Part shown: in pieces, positions 8,130-16,548 of the stretch | How the letters are laid out: each line of letters begins with the position of its first letter | How positions within the stretch are numbered: position 1 is the stretch's first letter | From: Haladaptatus sp. DYF46 | Lineage (GTDB): Archaea; Halobacteriota; Halobacteria; Halobacteriales; Haladaptataceae | Direction of reading: 5' to 3' | Assembly (NCBI RefSeq): GCF_021083305.1 | Contig: NZ_JAJFAY010000012.1 | Location: 24,899 to 88,898 of the forward strand | Length of the DNA stretch: 64,000 nucleotides | The notes under the pieces: generated by a model | Told to the model about the DNA's origin: nothing | Database searches by the model: none | The model's input: the letters and a program-made list of their open reading frames with translations, nothing else | Program-made: the position numbers and the translations under genes

Positions 8130-9311
8130 ATGCAGGCAATCGTTCTGGCAGCGGGTGAGGGGACGCGAATGCGACCGCTCTCCGCATCGTGCCCGAAACC
8201 CATGTTGCCGGTTGCAGAGGAACCACTCGTCGCTCATACCGCGCGCGCCGCCGTCGAGGCCGGTGCGGACGAACTCGTTCTCGTCGTCGGCTACGAAGCC
8301 GACACGGTTCGGGACTACTTCGGCGCGGAGTACGCCGGAATTCCGGTCAAATACTCGATTCAGGAAGAACAGCGCGGGACCGCGGACGCGGTTCGTGCGG
8401 CCCGCGAGCACATCAACGGCCCGTTCGCCGTCCTCAACGGCGACAACCTCTACGACACCGCGGCCGTGAAACGCCTCCTCTCGAACGGACCGGGAGTCGG
8501 CACGTATCACGTGGACGACCCCTCGAACTACGGTGTCATCTCGACGGACGGTTCCCGCGCGACCGGTATCGTCGAGAAACCGGACGACCCGCCGACGAAC
8601 CTCGCCAACACGGGAGCTTACGTCTTTCCGGAGGAAGCGCGCGATTGGCTCGACGTGGGGGAAAGCGAACGCGGGGAGTTCGAAATCACGGACGTCGTCG
8701 AGCGCGTCATCGAGGAGTACGACGTAACGGCCGTCGAAGTCGAACGGTGGCTCGACGTGGGGCGTCCGTGGGAACTCCTCGAAGCGAACGAGTGGAAGAT
8801 CGGCGAACTGGAACGCGATGTCCGCGGTGACGTGAGCGGAGCGGCCACGCTCGACGGAAACGTCGTCGTCGAGGAGGGTGCAACCGTCAAATCCGGCGTC
8901 GTCATCGAGGGTCCGGCGCTCATCCGTTCGGGCGCGACGGTCGGGCCGAACGCCTACATCCGTGGTGCGACTCTGGTGGACGATGGCGCGAAAGTCGGCC
9001 ACAGCGTCGAGGTCAAAAACAGCGTTCTCTCCCCCGGTGCGACGGTCGGTCATCTCTCCTACGTCGGTGATAGCGTCCTCGGCCGCGACGTGAACTTCGG
9101 AGCGGGGACGAACGTAGCGAACCTCCGTCACGACGGCGAGTCGGTGAAACACACGGTGAAAGGGGACCGCGTTTCCACTGGACGACGGAAGTTCGGCGTC
9201 GTCGTCGGTGACGGGGTGAAAACCGGTATCAACACCAGTCTCTATCCGGGCGTCACCCTCTCGGAAGGGTCGATGACGCTGCCCAACGAGGAAGTCTCCG
9301 GCGACAAGTAA
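8130..9311 (+). CDS. glmU: Bifunctional sugar-1-phosphate nucleotidylyltransferase/acetyltransferase, GlmU type
   Basis: This 393-residue protein starts with the nucleotidyltransferase signature LAAGEGTRMRPLS at 6-18 and SCPKPMLPVA, contains the metal-binding GD pair in VLNGDNLYD, and ends in a left-handed parallel beta-helix of hexapeptide repeats (about 235-385) typical of acetyltransferases. Archaeal relatives acetylate glucosamine-1-phosphate and couple the product to UTP, giving UDP-GlcNAc. Length and domain order fit this family. glmS and glmM lie at 40.5 and 44.5 kb, completing the route from fructose-6-phosphate. A pure glucose-1-phosphate uridylyl/thymidylyltransferase role is the main alternative, but the long C-terminal beta-helix supports GlmU. 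Confidence 0.82.
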   Translation: MQAIVLAAGEGTRMRPLSASCPKPMLPVAEEPLVAHTARAAVEAGADELVLVVGYEADTVRDYFGAEYAGIPVKYSIQEEQRGTADAVRAAREHINGPFAVLNGDNLYDTAAVKRLLSNGPGVGTYHVDDPSNYGVISTDGSRATGIVEKPDDPPTNLANTGAYVFPEEARDWLDVGESERGEFEITDVVERVIEEYDVTAVEVERWLDVGRPWELLEANEWKIGELERDVRGDVSGAATLDGNVVVEEGATVKSGVVIEGPALIRSGATVGPNAYIRGATLVDDGAKVGHSVEVKNSVLSPGATVGHLSYVGDSVLGRDVNFGAGTNVANLRHDGESVKHTVKGDRVSTGRRKFGVVVGDGVKTGINTSLYPGVTLSEGSMTLPNEEVSGDK

Positions 9312-9412
9312 CGCGTTCGCTGCGGTTTTCGGTACGGCTTCGTTTCGCTACTCACTCGCATCGCTCGTGCGTGTGGTGTGTGAGATCGAGGAGGAAAGGA
9401 ACCGAACGGACA

Positions 9413-9637
9413 CTACCGCATTTCCTCACGGGCGCGGTCTGCTTCCACCGGGTCGTTGGCCCGACCTCGCTTCACTTCCGTTGCAGTCATGCATTCGAAA
9501 CAGCCGTACACCTCGTTTCGGTTGTTCCCGAACACGCGCGCGAACTGCGGCGTCACGAACGAACTGCAGTTGTGACACTGCGTATCGGCCATCGTGCTGT
9601 CGTCGGCGTTCCGGGAACTGCTCATGTCTATCGACAT
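9413..9637 (-). CDS. Small zinc-ribbon protein (resembles DUF7563)
   Basis: A 74-residue protein with two CxxC knuckles (CHNCSSFVTPQFARVFG, then CFEC) about 25 residues apart, which would bind one zinc ion, followed by a charged helix. The pattern CxNCxSFVTxxxxRVF is common in small haloarchaeal zinc-ribbon proteins. The start at 9637 is chosen because an inverted TATA box (ATTATTAT at 9664-9671) predicts transcription from about 9641; an in-frame ATG at 9652 would lie upstream. Nucleic-acid or protein binding is possible, but no function is known. Confidence 0.65.
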   Translation of the reverse strand: MSIDMSSSRNADDSTMADTQCHNCSSFVTPQFARVFGNNRNEVYGCFECMTATEVKRGRANDPVEADRAREEMR

Positions 9638-9768
9638 CGTTTTCCCGTTCACAGGGTACCACCATTATTATCCGTGGGCTAACGGATTGAAACTGTGTGA
9701 AACCGTATCGGACTATTGACCATTAAAACGGTTTGACCTTGCCTGTGACGGGGTTTTTTACTATCGCC

Positions 9769-11016
9769 CTAGCTATACGAATCCTCTTCGCGTGGTGACC
9801 GCGCACCGCTCGGTTTCGCGCCTTCGAGGTATACAATGTTTCCCCGACCGACGCGCAAGCGGTTGATGTCGCCCCTTTCTTCCATTCGGGAGAGGAGTCT
9901 GCTGACTTTCGACTTCGACCACCCGGTTTCCTCCACGATATCGACCTGCTTCATCCGTCCCCGATTCTCGGAGAGCAGATTGAGTACGCGCCCTTCATCG
10001 GTGAGGATGTCGTCGGGTTCGTCGTCCTCGGGTTCGGCGGCCGGTGGTGACCCACCGTTTCCGGCGGGGACGGATGTCGGTGAGTCGGGATCGTCGTTGC
10101 CGTCGTAGCTATCCTGGCCGGTGCGCCAGAGCATCACTGCGGCACCGACGATGCCGACGCCGATGACACCGACGAGAAGCAACTGCATCCCCGAAAATCC
10201 TCCCGACGTTTTGGAAGTTCCAACCGCGGTCGTACCGGTGGTCATCGAGGCCGAAGAGGTGATCGTCGGATCGGTCGGTTTCGGGTCCTTTCCATCGTCT
10301 AGTCCGTCACCGTCGGTATCGGCGTTTCTCGGATTCGTTCCGATGAGTATCTCTTTTCCGTCGAGTACACCGTCGCTATCGCTATCCTTGTTGACCGGGT
10401 TCGTATTCCGTTTGTTCAGCTCCTCGCCGTCGTCCAGTCCGTCGCCGTCCATGTCCGAATCGAGAAACGCGTCCCTCGGCCACCCCTCGGTTTGTATCTT
10501 CGAAACTTCGAACTCGTTCGTCAACCCGTCGTCATCGAGGTCGTCATCTTTCCTGATGACCGTTTGGTTGATGGTGCGGCTGTCGAACGTCGGGACATCG
10601 CTCCCGAACGTCGGCTGGAGGCGGAAATAGAGCGTTCGCTTTCCGGGTTCCGTCGCGTTGGAACCGTTGAGTGTGACGGTCGTTTTCGACCCGTTTCCGA
10701 CGGTCGTACTCTGACAGTCGAGTTCTTTCGGGTCGCTGTCAGTACGGTTGTCGTACAGGCAGACCGAGTATTTGTCCTCGTTTGCGTACACCTGAAACGT
10801 GACATCCGCGACATACTGCTCCGATTGCCAGACATATGTCGTGTTATCGTTCGTCGTGGCGACAGCGTTCCCGGTTCGCTGTATCGAGATAATCCGTCCG
10901 GTATCGACCTCGTTCTTCCCTCCGACTGATGCCGGAACCAACGCGACACCGACCACGAGGAAAACGACAAGGATCACACAAATTGACCGCCGACCACGGT
11001 TCCGGGGACCGAACAT
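9769..11016 (-). CDS. Membrane protein: extracellular Ca-binding repeats, one TM helix, cytoplasmic winged helix
   Basis: The 415-residue protein has a signal segment (about 12-30), an extracellular domain, then DxDxDGLxD calcium-binding repeats of thrombospondin type 3 style (about 174-265), a Thr/Ser-rich linker, one membrane helix (MQLLLVGVIGVGIVGAAVMLW, about 285-305), an acidic linker and a C-terminal winged helix (DEGRVLNLLSENRGRMKQVD through WSKSKVSRLLSRMEERG, like DUF7343). This layout would place a calcium-binding sensor outside and a DNA-binding domain inside. It follows the DUF7344 gene at 11168-11764 in the same direction, and both have paralogues in the same order at 37874-40143. 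Control of neighbouring surface-glycan genes is inferred from position only. Confidence 0.8.
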   Translation of the reverse strand: MFGPRNRGRRSICVILVVFLVVGVALVPASVGGKNEVDTGRIISIQRTGNAVATTNDNTTYVWQSEQYVADVTFQVYANEDKYSVCLYDNRTDSDPKELDCQSTTVGNGSKTTVTLNGSNATEPGKRTLYFRLQPTFGSDVPTFDSRTINQTVIRKDDDLDDDGLTNEFEVSKIQTEGWPRDAFLDSDMDGDGLDDGEELNKRNTNPVNKDSDSDGVLDGKEILIGTNPRNADTDGDGLDDGKDPKPTDPTITSSASMTTGTTAVGTSKTSGGFSGMQLLLVGVIGVGIVGAAVMLWRTGQDSYDGNDDPDSPTSVPAGNGGSPPAAEPEDDEPDDILTDEGRVLNLLSENRGRMKQVDIVEETGWSKSKVSRLLSRMEERGDINRLRVGRGNIVYLEGAKPSGARSPREEDSYS

Positions 11017-11167
11017 TTGTTTCGACTACGTAGTGGGGTGCTTAGTTCCTTTGGCATATAGTTCTGTGTCAGACAAATATGAAACGTGCGGAGTTATATG
11101 TTATGTGACAAGAGTTCCATCATACGGACGGCGGCCAGAAGTAGAGTTTATCGATCCCGCCCGAAGA

Positions 11168-11764
11168 CTAGCGAAGTGCGAGTTGCGTCGTCGAGATAAG
11201 TGCGTACAGGCCAACGACGAAGGCACCGAGAACGGTGGTAGAAGCGGTAGAAACGAGCGGTACATTCAGCCATGCGGCCGCGAACGTTCCCGCGCTCAAG
11301 GCGGTCGCCCAGCGGTAGTAGCTAAACCAGCGGTCCTCGTCCGACTGCACATCGGTTTCGTCGGTTTCGATGTCGGAGTCGATCGCGGCGTCGTTCGACG
11401 ATTCGAGGTACGGGTCGAACTCGTCGGCCAACTGGCCGCGTTCGACGATGCCACGGCTTTTGTTGTACTCGATGATTCCCTCTTCGTCGAGTTTCGGGAG
11501 GTGGGACTGGTAGAGGGCGATGTATACGCGTTGGCGCTCGTTCGAAGCGAGGGCCTGAACGGTGGTGTCGTTTTCCCATGCTGCGACCTGTTCCGCGAGG
11601 TCGCGCATTTCGACGGGCGTGTCGTGTTCTTTCAGGTATCGCAGTGCGTGTCGTCGACGTTGCGTCTGGAGAATGTGGAAGATTTTGTCCTTCGTCAGCG
11701 CGTTCGGTTCATCCTCGTTCGGCAACGACGGGGCTTCAGAGAGAGTCTGCGTCGTAGCGCTCAT
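11168..11764 (-). CDS. DUF7344 winged-helix protein with C-terminal membrane helices
   Basis: This 198-residue protein starts with a helix-turn-helix domain (about 24-110: HILQTQRRRHALRYL, MRDLAEQVAAWEND, ERQRVYIALYQSHLPKLDEEGIIEY), the pattern of haloarchaeal DUF7344 regulators, then an acidic linker and two hydrophobic helices (about 150-195). It would be a membrane-tethered DNA-binding protein. The domain is nearly identical in sequence to that of the protein at 37874-38449. A TATA box lies at 11791-11804. It precedes the calcium-repeat regulator gene, with 151 bp between them. Confidence 0.82.
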   Translation of the reverse strand: MSATTQTLSEAPSLPNEDEPNALTKDKIFHILQTQRRRHALRYLKEHDTPVEMRDLAEQVAAWENDTTVQALASNERQRVYIALYQSHLPKLDEEGIIEYNKSRGIVERGQLADEFDPYLESSNDAAIDSDIETDETDVQSDEDRWFSYYRWATALSAGTFAAAWLNVPLVSTASTTVLGAFVVGLYALISTTQLALR

Positions 11765-11790
11765 GTTTGTTCGATGGATTCCATACAGGG

Positions 11791-11804
11791 ATACATCATA
11801 AATC
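11791..11804 (-). promoter_or_regulatory. TATA box before DUF7344 gene
   Basis: On the minus strand GATTTATGATGTAT is centred about 30 bp before the ATG at 11764, as in a leaderless promoter. Confidence 0.5.
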
Positions 11805-12049
11805 GGTCCGACTCTCTCGCTTTCTTGCGAGCCGTTGCATTACGTTCACGTCTTGCGATTGCACGATTTGAACAGAGTGAAATGTGTGTGAATTTATAGC
11901 TATTTGACGAGTATTCTGATATGTAGAGGGTTGCGTGTGACTGTCTACCTCCCCGCTGTCGATTGGACGATTGTCAGGAGCATGAACGATACTATCACTA
12001 CCACCGTCGACTGGGTCGGAGACAACAACCCGAACGGGCCGAGACGGAA

Positions 12050-12074
12050 GACGCTCCCGCCGAAGAGGAGCGTC
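12050..12074. terminator. Hairpin downstream of the GT2 gene
   Basis: GACGCTCC (12050-12057) and GGAGCGTC (12067-12074) form a perfect 8-bp stem with a 9-nt loop. It lies 47 bp past the stop codon of the leftward glycosyltransferase gene in a 356-bp stretch (11765-12120) with no recognisable gene. No long T run follows, so a role in termination or mRNA 3' end formation is tentative. Confidence 0.35.
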
Positions 12075-12120
12075 GAAAGTATCGACAGGGCCAGATAGTA
12101 GTGTGCGTATCGCGGTTGCG

Positions 12121-13035
12121 TCATCCGGTGGTTGCTCTGAGTCCTTTGTACACGTTCATCATCAATCCCGGAAGCTGTCGTGGCTCCGGTCGACGCGAGC
12201 GACGGAGGTACCGGAATCCCGTACGGAATCGCCCTTCGTCCAAATAATGTCGGGCGAGGATGTAGTGATGGGCACCCGTCACGTCGATTCCCTGCCGTTC
12301 GAGACGTTCCACTTCCTCGGAGAACGTCCGGCGGAAGTGTTCGTCCGCCTTGGCGACCGAATCCGCCGGCGGCGACCCGGTTTCGTACCTGAGGAGCAGC
12401 GTCTCGTTCACGCAGGCGAGTTTCCCGTGTTTGAGGACGCGAATGAGGAACTCCGGGTCCTGAAAGCGGGTGAACGACTCGTCGAAGCCGTCGATTTCGC
12501 GGACGATATCGCTTCGCACGATGAGCGTCGACCCCGCGCTAGTGTGGAGGTCGTCGCTCAGCGTCGGTCCGATGAGTTCCTTCCCACCTTCCGCGCCTTC
12601 GGTCTTGTTTCGACGCGAGATGAGCTGGGTCACCGCTTTCACCAGCGGGTTCTGGCCGTCCGGATGGACGGTTTCAGCCTTGCAGTAGGCGGCGACCCAC
12701 TCGTCGGAGCGCAGTTCGAGCGTGAGGACCTGTTTTTCGAGCTTCGTGGGAAGCCACACGTCGTCCGAATCGAGAAACGCGATATACTCCCCCTCGGCTC
12801 GTTCGATACCGGTGTTTCGCGCGGCGCTCGCGCCCCGGTTCGTCTCGTGTTGGACGAACTGAACCCTGTCGTCGTCGTAGGACGCGACGACGTCCGCGGT
12901 GTCGTCCTGCGAGGCGTCGTCCACGATGATGAGTTCCAACTCCTCCAACGTTTGCGAGAGGACGCTCTCGATGGTTCGAGGGATGGCGTCCGCGCGGTTG
13001 TACGTCGGCACGATGACGCTGACTGTCGGTGCCAT
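12121..13035 (-). CDS. Family 2 glycosyltransferase
   Basis: A 304-residue GT-A fold glycosyltransferase. The N terminus has VSVIVPTYNRADAIPRTIES, then IIVDDASQDDT, NRGASAARNTGI, and the metal-binding DSDDVW; the DPEF segment contains the likely catalytic acidic pair. There is no membrane segment, so it should act on the inner face of the membrane using a nucleotide sugar donor. The acceptor and sugar are not predictable. It is transcribed leftward, separately from the DUF58 operon just upstream, from an AT-rich box at 13066-13075. Confidence 0.88.
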   Translation of the reverse strand: MAPTVSVIVPTYNRADAIPRTIESVLSQTLEELELIIVDDASQDDTADVVASYDDDRVQFVQHETNRGASAARNTGIERAEGEYIAFLDSDDVWLPTKLEKQVLTLELRSDEWVAAYCKAETVHPDGQNPLVKAVTQLISRRNKTEGAEGGKELIGPTLSDDLHTSAGSTLIVRSDIVREIDGFDESFTRFQDPEFLIRVLKHGKLACVNETLLLRYETGSPPADSVAKADEHFRRTFSEEVERLERQGIDVTGAHHYILARHYLDEGRFRTGFRYLRRSRRPEPRQLPGLMMNVYKGLRATTG

Positions 13036-13065
13036 TCGTTGCTCAATCGTGTGTTTTCGCCGTGC

Positions 13066-13075
13066 TTTATTATCG
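13066..13075 (-). promoter_or_regulatory. TATA box before GT2 gene
   Basis: CGATAATAAA on the minus strand lies about 31-40 bp before the ATG at 13035; the ATAATAAA core recurs ahead of several genes in this cluster. Confidence 0.5.
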
Positions 13076-13080
13076 ACCTA

Positions 13081-13770
13081 CTAATCGTGGAGGGCCACCG
13101 CGAGCAGGACGGTTGCGACCAACAGGAGCACCAGCGACGCCAACGACAGGCCGGACGGACCGACCCCACCAGAAAGCTTCGCGCCCTCGACGGCGGCGAA
13201 CGCGACCACGCCCGTGCCGACGACGTGGACGACTTCGATTTCATGCGTGTCCCGGCCACGCCCGAGGTGTTCGCCGACGTTGATGGCGTGTTCCGCGGCA
13301 TCCCACGCGACGACCGTCGCGGCACCGGCCGCCAGCAGCGTCCCGAGCGTGACCGCGTTGAAGATACCGGAGGCGAGCACACCGACGAACACCAGTGCGG
13401 TGCCGGCCTTCACGAACGACCGGGACCCGTTTCCGCGTGCGGGCACGAGCGCGAGCGCGAGAACGATGACGCCGAGGAGACCGGGAATCAACCGGATGTA
13501 TCCGCTGAGTCCCGCGGTTGCCGAAACCGCGACGGCGAGCGCACCGGTGATTCCGGCGATGCCCACGAATCCGACCACCGACCCGGAGACGAGCCACTGC
13601 CGTCGCCAGAGACCGAACCCGGCGGCGAACGCCGCGACACCGAGGAGTTCCAAGACGAGTGCGAGCGGCGACGCACCGAGTTTCCATAGCGCGAACAGCG
13701 CGATACAAACCGCACTCCCGCTCGCGACGCGTGTCGGTCGCTGGGTGGCTGTCGCGGTTCCCGTACTCAC
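13081..13770 (-). CDS. DUF7519-like multi-pass membrane protein
   Basis: The last gene of the DUF4129-DUF7269-DUF58 operon. The start is the GTG at 13770, whose GTGA overlaps the stop of the DUF58 gene; the longer open frame upstream is only a shadow of that gene. The 229-residue product is almost entirely hydrophobic, with about six membrane helices (for example SAVCIALFALWKLGASPLAL and SLASLVLLLVATVLLAVAL). It corresponds to the small integral membrane protein (DUF7519) that closes this operon in haloarchaea. Its function is unknown. Confidence 0.7.
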   Translation of the reverse strand: MSTGTATATQRPTRVASGSAVCIALFALWKLGASPLALVLELLGVAAFAAGFGLWRRQWLVSGSVVGFVGIAGITGALAVAVSATAGLSGYIRLIPGLLGVIVLALALVPARGNGSRSFVKAGTALVFVGVLASGIFNAVTLGTLLAAGAATVVAWDAAEHAINVGEHLGRGRDTHEIEVVHVVGTGVVAFAAVEGAKLSGGVGPSGLSLASLVLLLVATVLLAVALHD

Positions 13771-15014
13771 GCTCGAACCCTCCGCGGACGGTTCAACAGC
13801 GCCGCGGCGAGCGGCGTCTCCGGGTCCCACTCCACGACCGGAATCCCGGCTTTCCGAAGCTCGCTGAGCCTGTTGTCGCGTTCGATACCGGCGAGTCGCT
13901 GGCCGACGCTTTCGTCGGCGGTCACGTCGGGGCTGATGACGCTTAGCCGGTGTCCGTACGCGTCCAACCGGCGTGCCGTCTCGACGATTTTCCGATCGGA
14001 CAGCGGCGAGAGCAACACCACCTGTGCGGCGCTGGGAAGGCACATTCGTAACTGTTCGACCTGCGCTCCGTGGTCCTTCTCCTCCGTCGGCGGAAGTGAC
14101 GCGAACGCGGCGTGTGTGGCCAGTAACCGTTGGGCGTTCGCCCGATGTGACCGCCCGGCACCGGGTGCCAACCAGCATTGTTCGCGTCCGAACGCCGCGA
14201 GGCCGACGAGGTTGCGGTCGCGGTGCAGCGACGCGAGCAACTGCTCCGCCGCCGAGACGCTGTAGGCCACGGCGTGTGGTTCGTCCGTCGTCGCCCGGTA
14301 GGCGGCCTGCCGAGCATCGACGAGGAGGACGACCGTCGCGGCGTTTTCCTCCCGGTATTCGACGGTCGTCAGGGACCCGGTTCGCGCGTAGCGGTTCCAG
14401 TCGATGCGGTGCATCGCGTCCCCCGAACGGTACTCGCGGGTGCGGTGAAACTCGATGCCGCTCCCGCCGTTTTGGGCGACGATGCGGCCCACTTGTTCGA
14501 GCGTTTTGTCCCGCAAGGGTCCTTCCGTCTCGGTTCCAGTACAGTCGAGTTCGGTGTCCGCGGCGACGGTCGTCTCCGTTTCCCGCGCGCCGCTCACGTC
14601 ACGGGCGACGACGGCAGCGGGTTCGAACGGGTGTTTACCGTGTTTGGCCTGAACGCGGTAGGAAAAGCGCACCGAGCGCCCCGGCCAGAGGACGGCCCCC
14701 TTTCGCGGTGAACCGCCGGTGACCGAGAGAAGCGCGGGGACGCCGTCCACGATACGAACGTCGGGGAGGAACCCGCCCTCGTTCGTCACCGTGACAGTGA
14801 CCGTCACTTCGTCGCCGGGCCGCGGGGTGCTGTTACTCAGCCGCCGTTCGAGTCGGAGCTTCGGCTCCGGGTCGGCCATCAGGCGTGGATAGGCGGCGAA
14901 GACGATGCCGACGACGGCGAGGAGGAGCATTGACGCTCTATCGACCGCCAGACCGACCGCTCCCGCGGCGAGCGAGAGCGCGATGACGCCGCGCCAGCGG
15001 TGCGTTTCGGTCAT
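13767..15014 (-). CDS. DUF58 (vWA-like) protein
   Basis: This 415-residue protein has two N-terminal membrane helices (about 10-42), an immunoglobulin-like extracellular segment (DEVTVTVTVTNEGGFLPDV), and the DUF58 core with the signature YRSGDAMHRIDWNRYARTG and the following strand VVLLVDARQ, a von Willebrand A-like fold usually with a metal site. DUF58 proteins are generally paired with a MoxR AAA+ ATPase and act in protein or complex maturation at the membrane. No MoxR gene is present here. Start ATGA overlaps the stop of the DUF7269 gene, showing translational coupling. Confidence 0.85.
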   Translation of the reverse strand: MTETHRWRGVIALSLAAGAVGLAVDRASMLLLAVVGIVFAAYPRLMADPEPKLRLERRLSNSTPRPGDEVTVTVTVTNEGGFLPDVRIVDGVPALLSVTGGSPRKGAVLWPGRSVRFSYRVQAKHGKHPFEPAAVVARDVSGARETETTVAADTELDCTGTETEGPLRDKTLEQVGRIVAQNGGSGIEFHRTREYRSGDAMHRIDWNRYARTGSLTTVEYREENAATVVLLVDARQAAYRATTDEPHAVAYSVSAAEQLLASLHRDRNLVGLAAFGREQCWLAPGAGRSHRANAQRLLATHAAFASLPPTEEKDHGAQVEQLRMCLPSAAQVVLLSPLSDRKIVETARRLDAYGHRLSVISPDVTADESVGQRLAGIERDNRLSELRKAGIPVVEWDPETPLAAALLNRPRRVRA

Positions 15015-15592
15015 AGCTCCTCACCACTGTCCGCGATTTCCGCGGCGGTCCGGCGGGCGCAGTGTTGGTGCCACGACCGGCCGGTGAGTCGGGTCGAAAC
15101 GCGGGTTCCGATACTCGAATCGGAGACATCCGGCCCGCCGAGATACGCCGCTGCGGTCGGGTCGTCCGTCCATTCACCGGTTCGGACGCGACGCGTCGCC
15201 TCCTCCCGCGAGCAGTTTTCGGCGCGCATGACCGTCTCGACGGCCGCGGTACGAAGGCGTTCTTCGATGTCCGCGCGATTCTTCCGACCCACGAGGGGAA
15301 GGCGATATCGCCACGACCCGACGGTTTCGTCGAAGCCGTTTCCGGCGGGCGGAACGGTGACGGGGCGCTCCGGGGCGGGCATATCCGCTTGGACGAGGTT
15401 CCCGTCACGACCCGACACGAGGACCGGAATCGACACGAGAAGCCCGAACCCGCCGATGGCCACGACGAGGAGATAATCGTTGCCGAGTACGGACACGAGC
15501 GAGCGAACTGGAACCGCGTTCGCCCCGCCGGCGACCGCGAAGACGAGCGCGACAGCACCAACGAAGCCGAGCGTAACGCGACGACCGTTCAT
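15011..15592 (-). CDS. DUF7269-like membrane protein
   Basis: A 193-residue protein with two membrane helices near the N terminus (about 8-25 and 37-60), followed by a cytoplasmic part with a predicted helical region (ADIEERLRTAAVETVMRAENC, SREEATRRVRTGEW). In haloarchaeal DUF58 operons the protein in this position is DUF7269. It overlaps both neighbours: its ATG shares bases with the TAA of the DUF4129 gene, and its TGA lies in the ATGA of the DUF58 gene. Confidence 0.72.
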   Translation of the reverse strand: MNGRRVTLGFVGAVALVFAVAGGANAVPVRSLVSVLGNDYLLVVAIGGFGLLVSIPVLVSGRDGNLVQADMPAPERPVTVPPAGNGFDETVGSWRYRLPLVGRKNRADIEERLRTAAVETVMRAENCSREEATRRVRTGEWTDDPTAAAYLGGPDVSDSSIGTRVSTRLTGRSWHQHCARRTAAEIADSGEEL

Positions 15593-16332
15593 TACGCCCC
15601 TCCGAGTCGGTCCGTCCCGTGGCGGATTCGGTCGAGTCGGTCGTCGGTCACCGGTTCACCGCCGTATCGAACCTCCTCGAACGTCCGCGTCAGCGTGCGA
15701 ACCGCCTCCTCGTCGCCACCGGCGTCGATGGCTTCCCGTGCACACTCACCCGGCGTTTTGGTATGTGGTCGGTCGACACCGAACCGTTCGACCATCGACC
15801 ACCACGCCCGCTCGATCTCGTTCGACGGGTCGGGGTTCGGCATCTGCGGCGATGCTGGTCCAGCATCGGGCGTCGTTTCGGTTTCCACTGCGTCGGACAA
15901 TCGGTTACGGAACCGGACGCCGACCGCAACGCCGCCGACGAGGATGGCTATCGGGACGACCCACGCGAGTACCCGCACGAGTTCCCGGAGGAGTTCGAGG
16001 ATTCGATCGACGAACTCCAGCCGTTTCCACGAGGACTGTGACTTCGATTGTCGTTTCCGTTCCTTGGCACTGGACCGTTTCCGCTGCTTTTTCTGTTTCT
16101 GCTGGGCCGCCGAGTGACTGTTCGCCTGCGAGGCCGTCGGCGATCCTTTCGACTGAGCCTCGTGTTTCAACTGATCGGCCTCGGTCGGCTTGATGGGCAG
16201 CGACTTGTAGTTGACGTCGATGACGTCGTCGGGGTTGGTGTGAACCGACGTTCCGAGCGTCGATGCGGAGGTTCCGATGGCGAAGATACAACACAGCGCG
16301 ATACCCGCGGTGAGGAGTCTATCCGTGTTCAT
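15592..16332 (-). CDS. DUF4129 domain membrane protein
   Basis: First gene of a four-gene leftward operon. The 246-residue protein has a signal segment (about 5-24), a Lys/Gln/Ser-rich extracellular stretch (about 75-105), one membrane helix (about 117-138: VLAWVVPIAILVGGVAVGV) and a cytoplasmic DUF4129 domain (AWWSMVERFGVDRPHTKTPGE through FEEVRYGGEPV). DUF4129 is usually the C-terminal part of membrane transglutaminase-like proteins; here the transglutaminase catalytic domain is absent. Context with DUF58 suggests a membrane complex of unknown substrate. Confidence 0.8.
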   Translation of the reverse strand: MNTDRLLTAGIALCCIFAIGTSASTLGTSVHTNPDDVIDVNYKSLPIKPTEADQLKHEAQSKGSPTASQANSHSAAQQKQKKQRKRSSAKERKRQSKSQSSWKRLEFVDRILELLRELVRVLAWVVPIAILVGGVAVGVRFRNRLSDAVETETTPDAGPASPQMPNPDPSNEIERAWWSMVERFGVDRPHTKTPGECAREAIDAGGDEEAVRTLTRTFEEVRYGGEPVTDDRLDRIRHGTDRLGGA

Positions 16333-16514
16333 ACCCTCCCCTCACGCGTTCGACCGGTCGGTTCCACCAGCAACATGGATGGAGTATCACCGCTCCGGAG
16401 GTTAATTATAGACCTCGTAAACGGACAGTAGGACGACCAGAACGGCCGACAAGGAACGGTTCCGCTCCGTTTCATGATTGAAAATCCGAATGAGCCACCC
16501 TGACTTAGCCACCC

Positions 16515-16524
16515 GATAATAAAC
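16515..16524 (+). promoter_or_regulatory. TATA box before GT4 gene
   Basis: GATAATAAAC is centred about 30 bp before the ATG at 16549; the ATAATAAA core recurs ahead of several genes in the glycan region. Confidence 0.55.
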
Positions 16525-16548
16525 ACCGACGGACCCCTCCTTCCTCGT

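Noticed and set aside
13771..14178. Extended N terminus of the DUF7519-like gene
   Set aside because: It overlaps the DUF58 gene in another phase and has arginine-rich shadow composition; GTG at 13770 gives a clean GTGA overlap.
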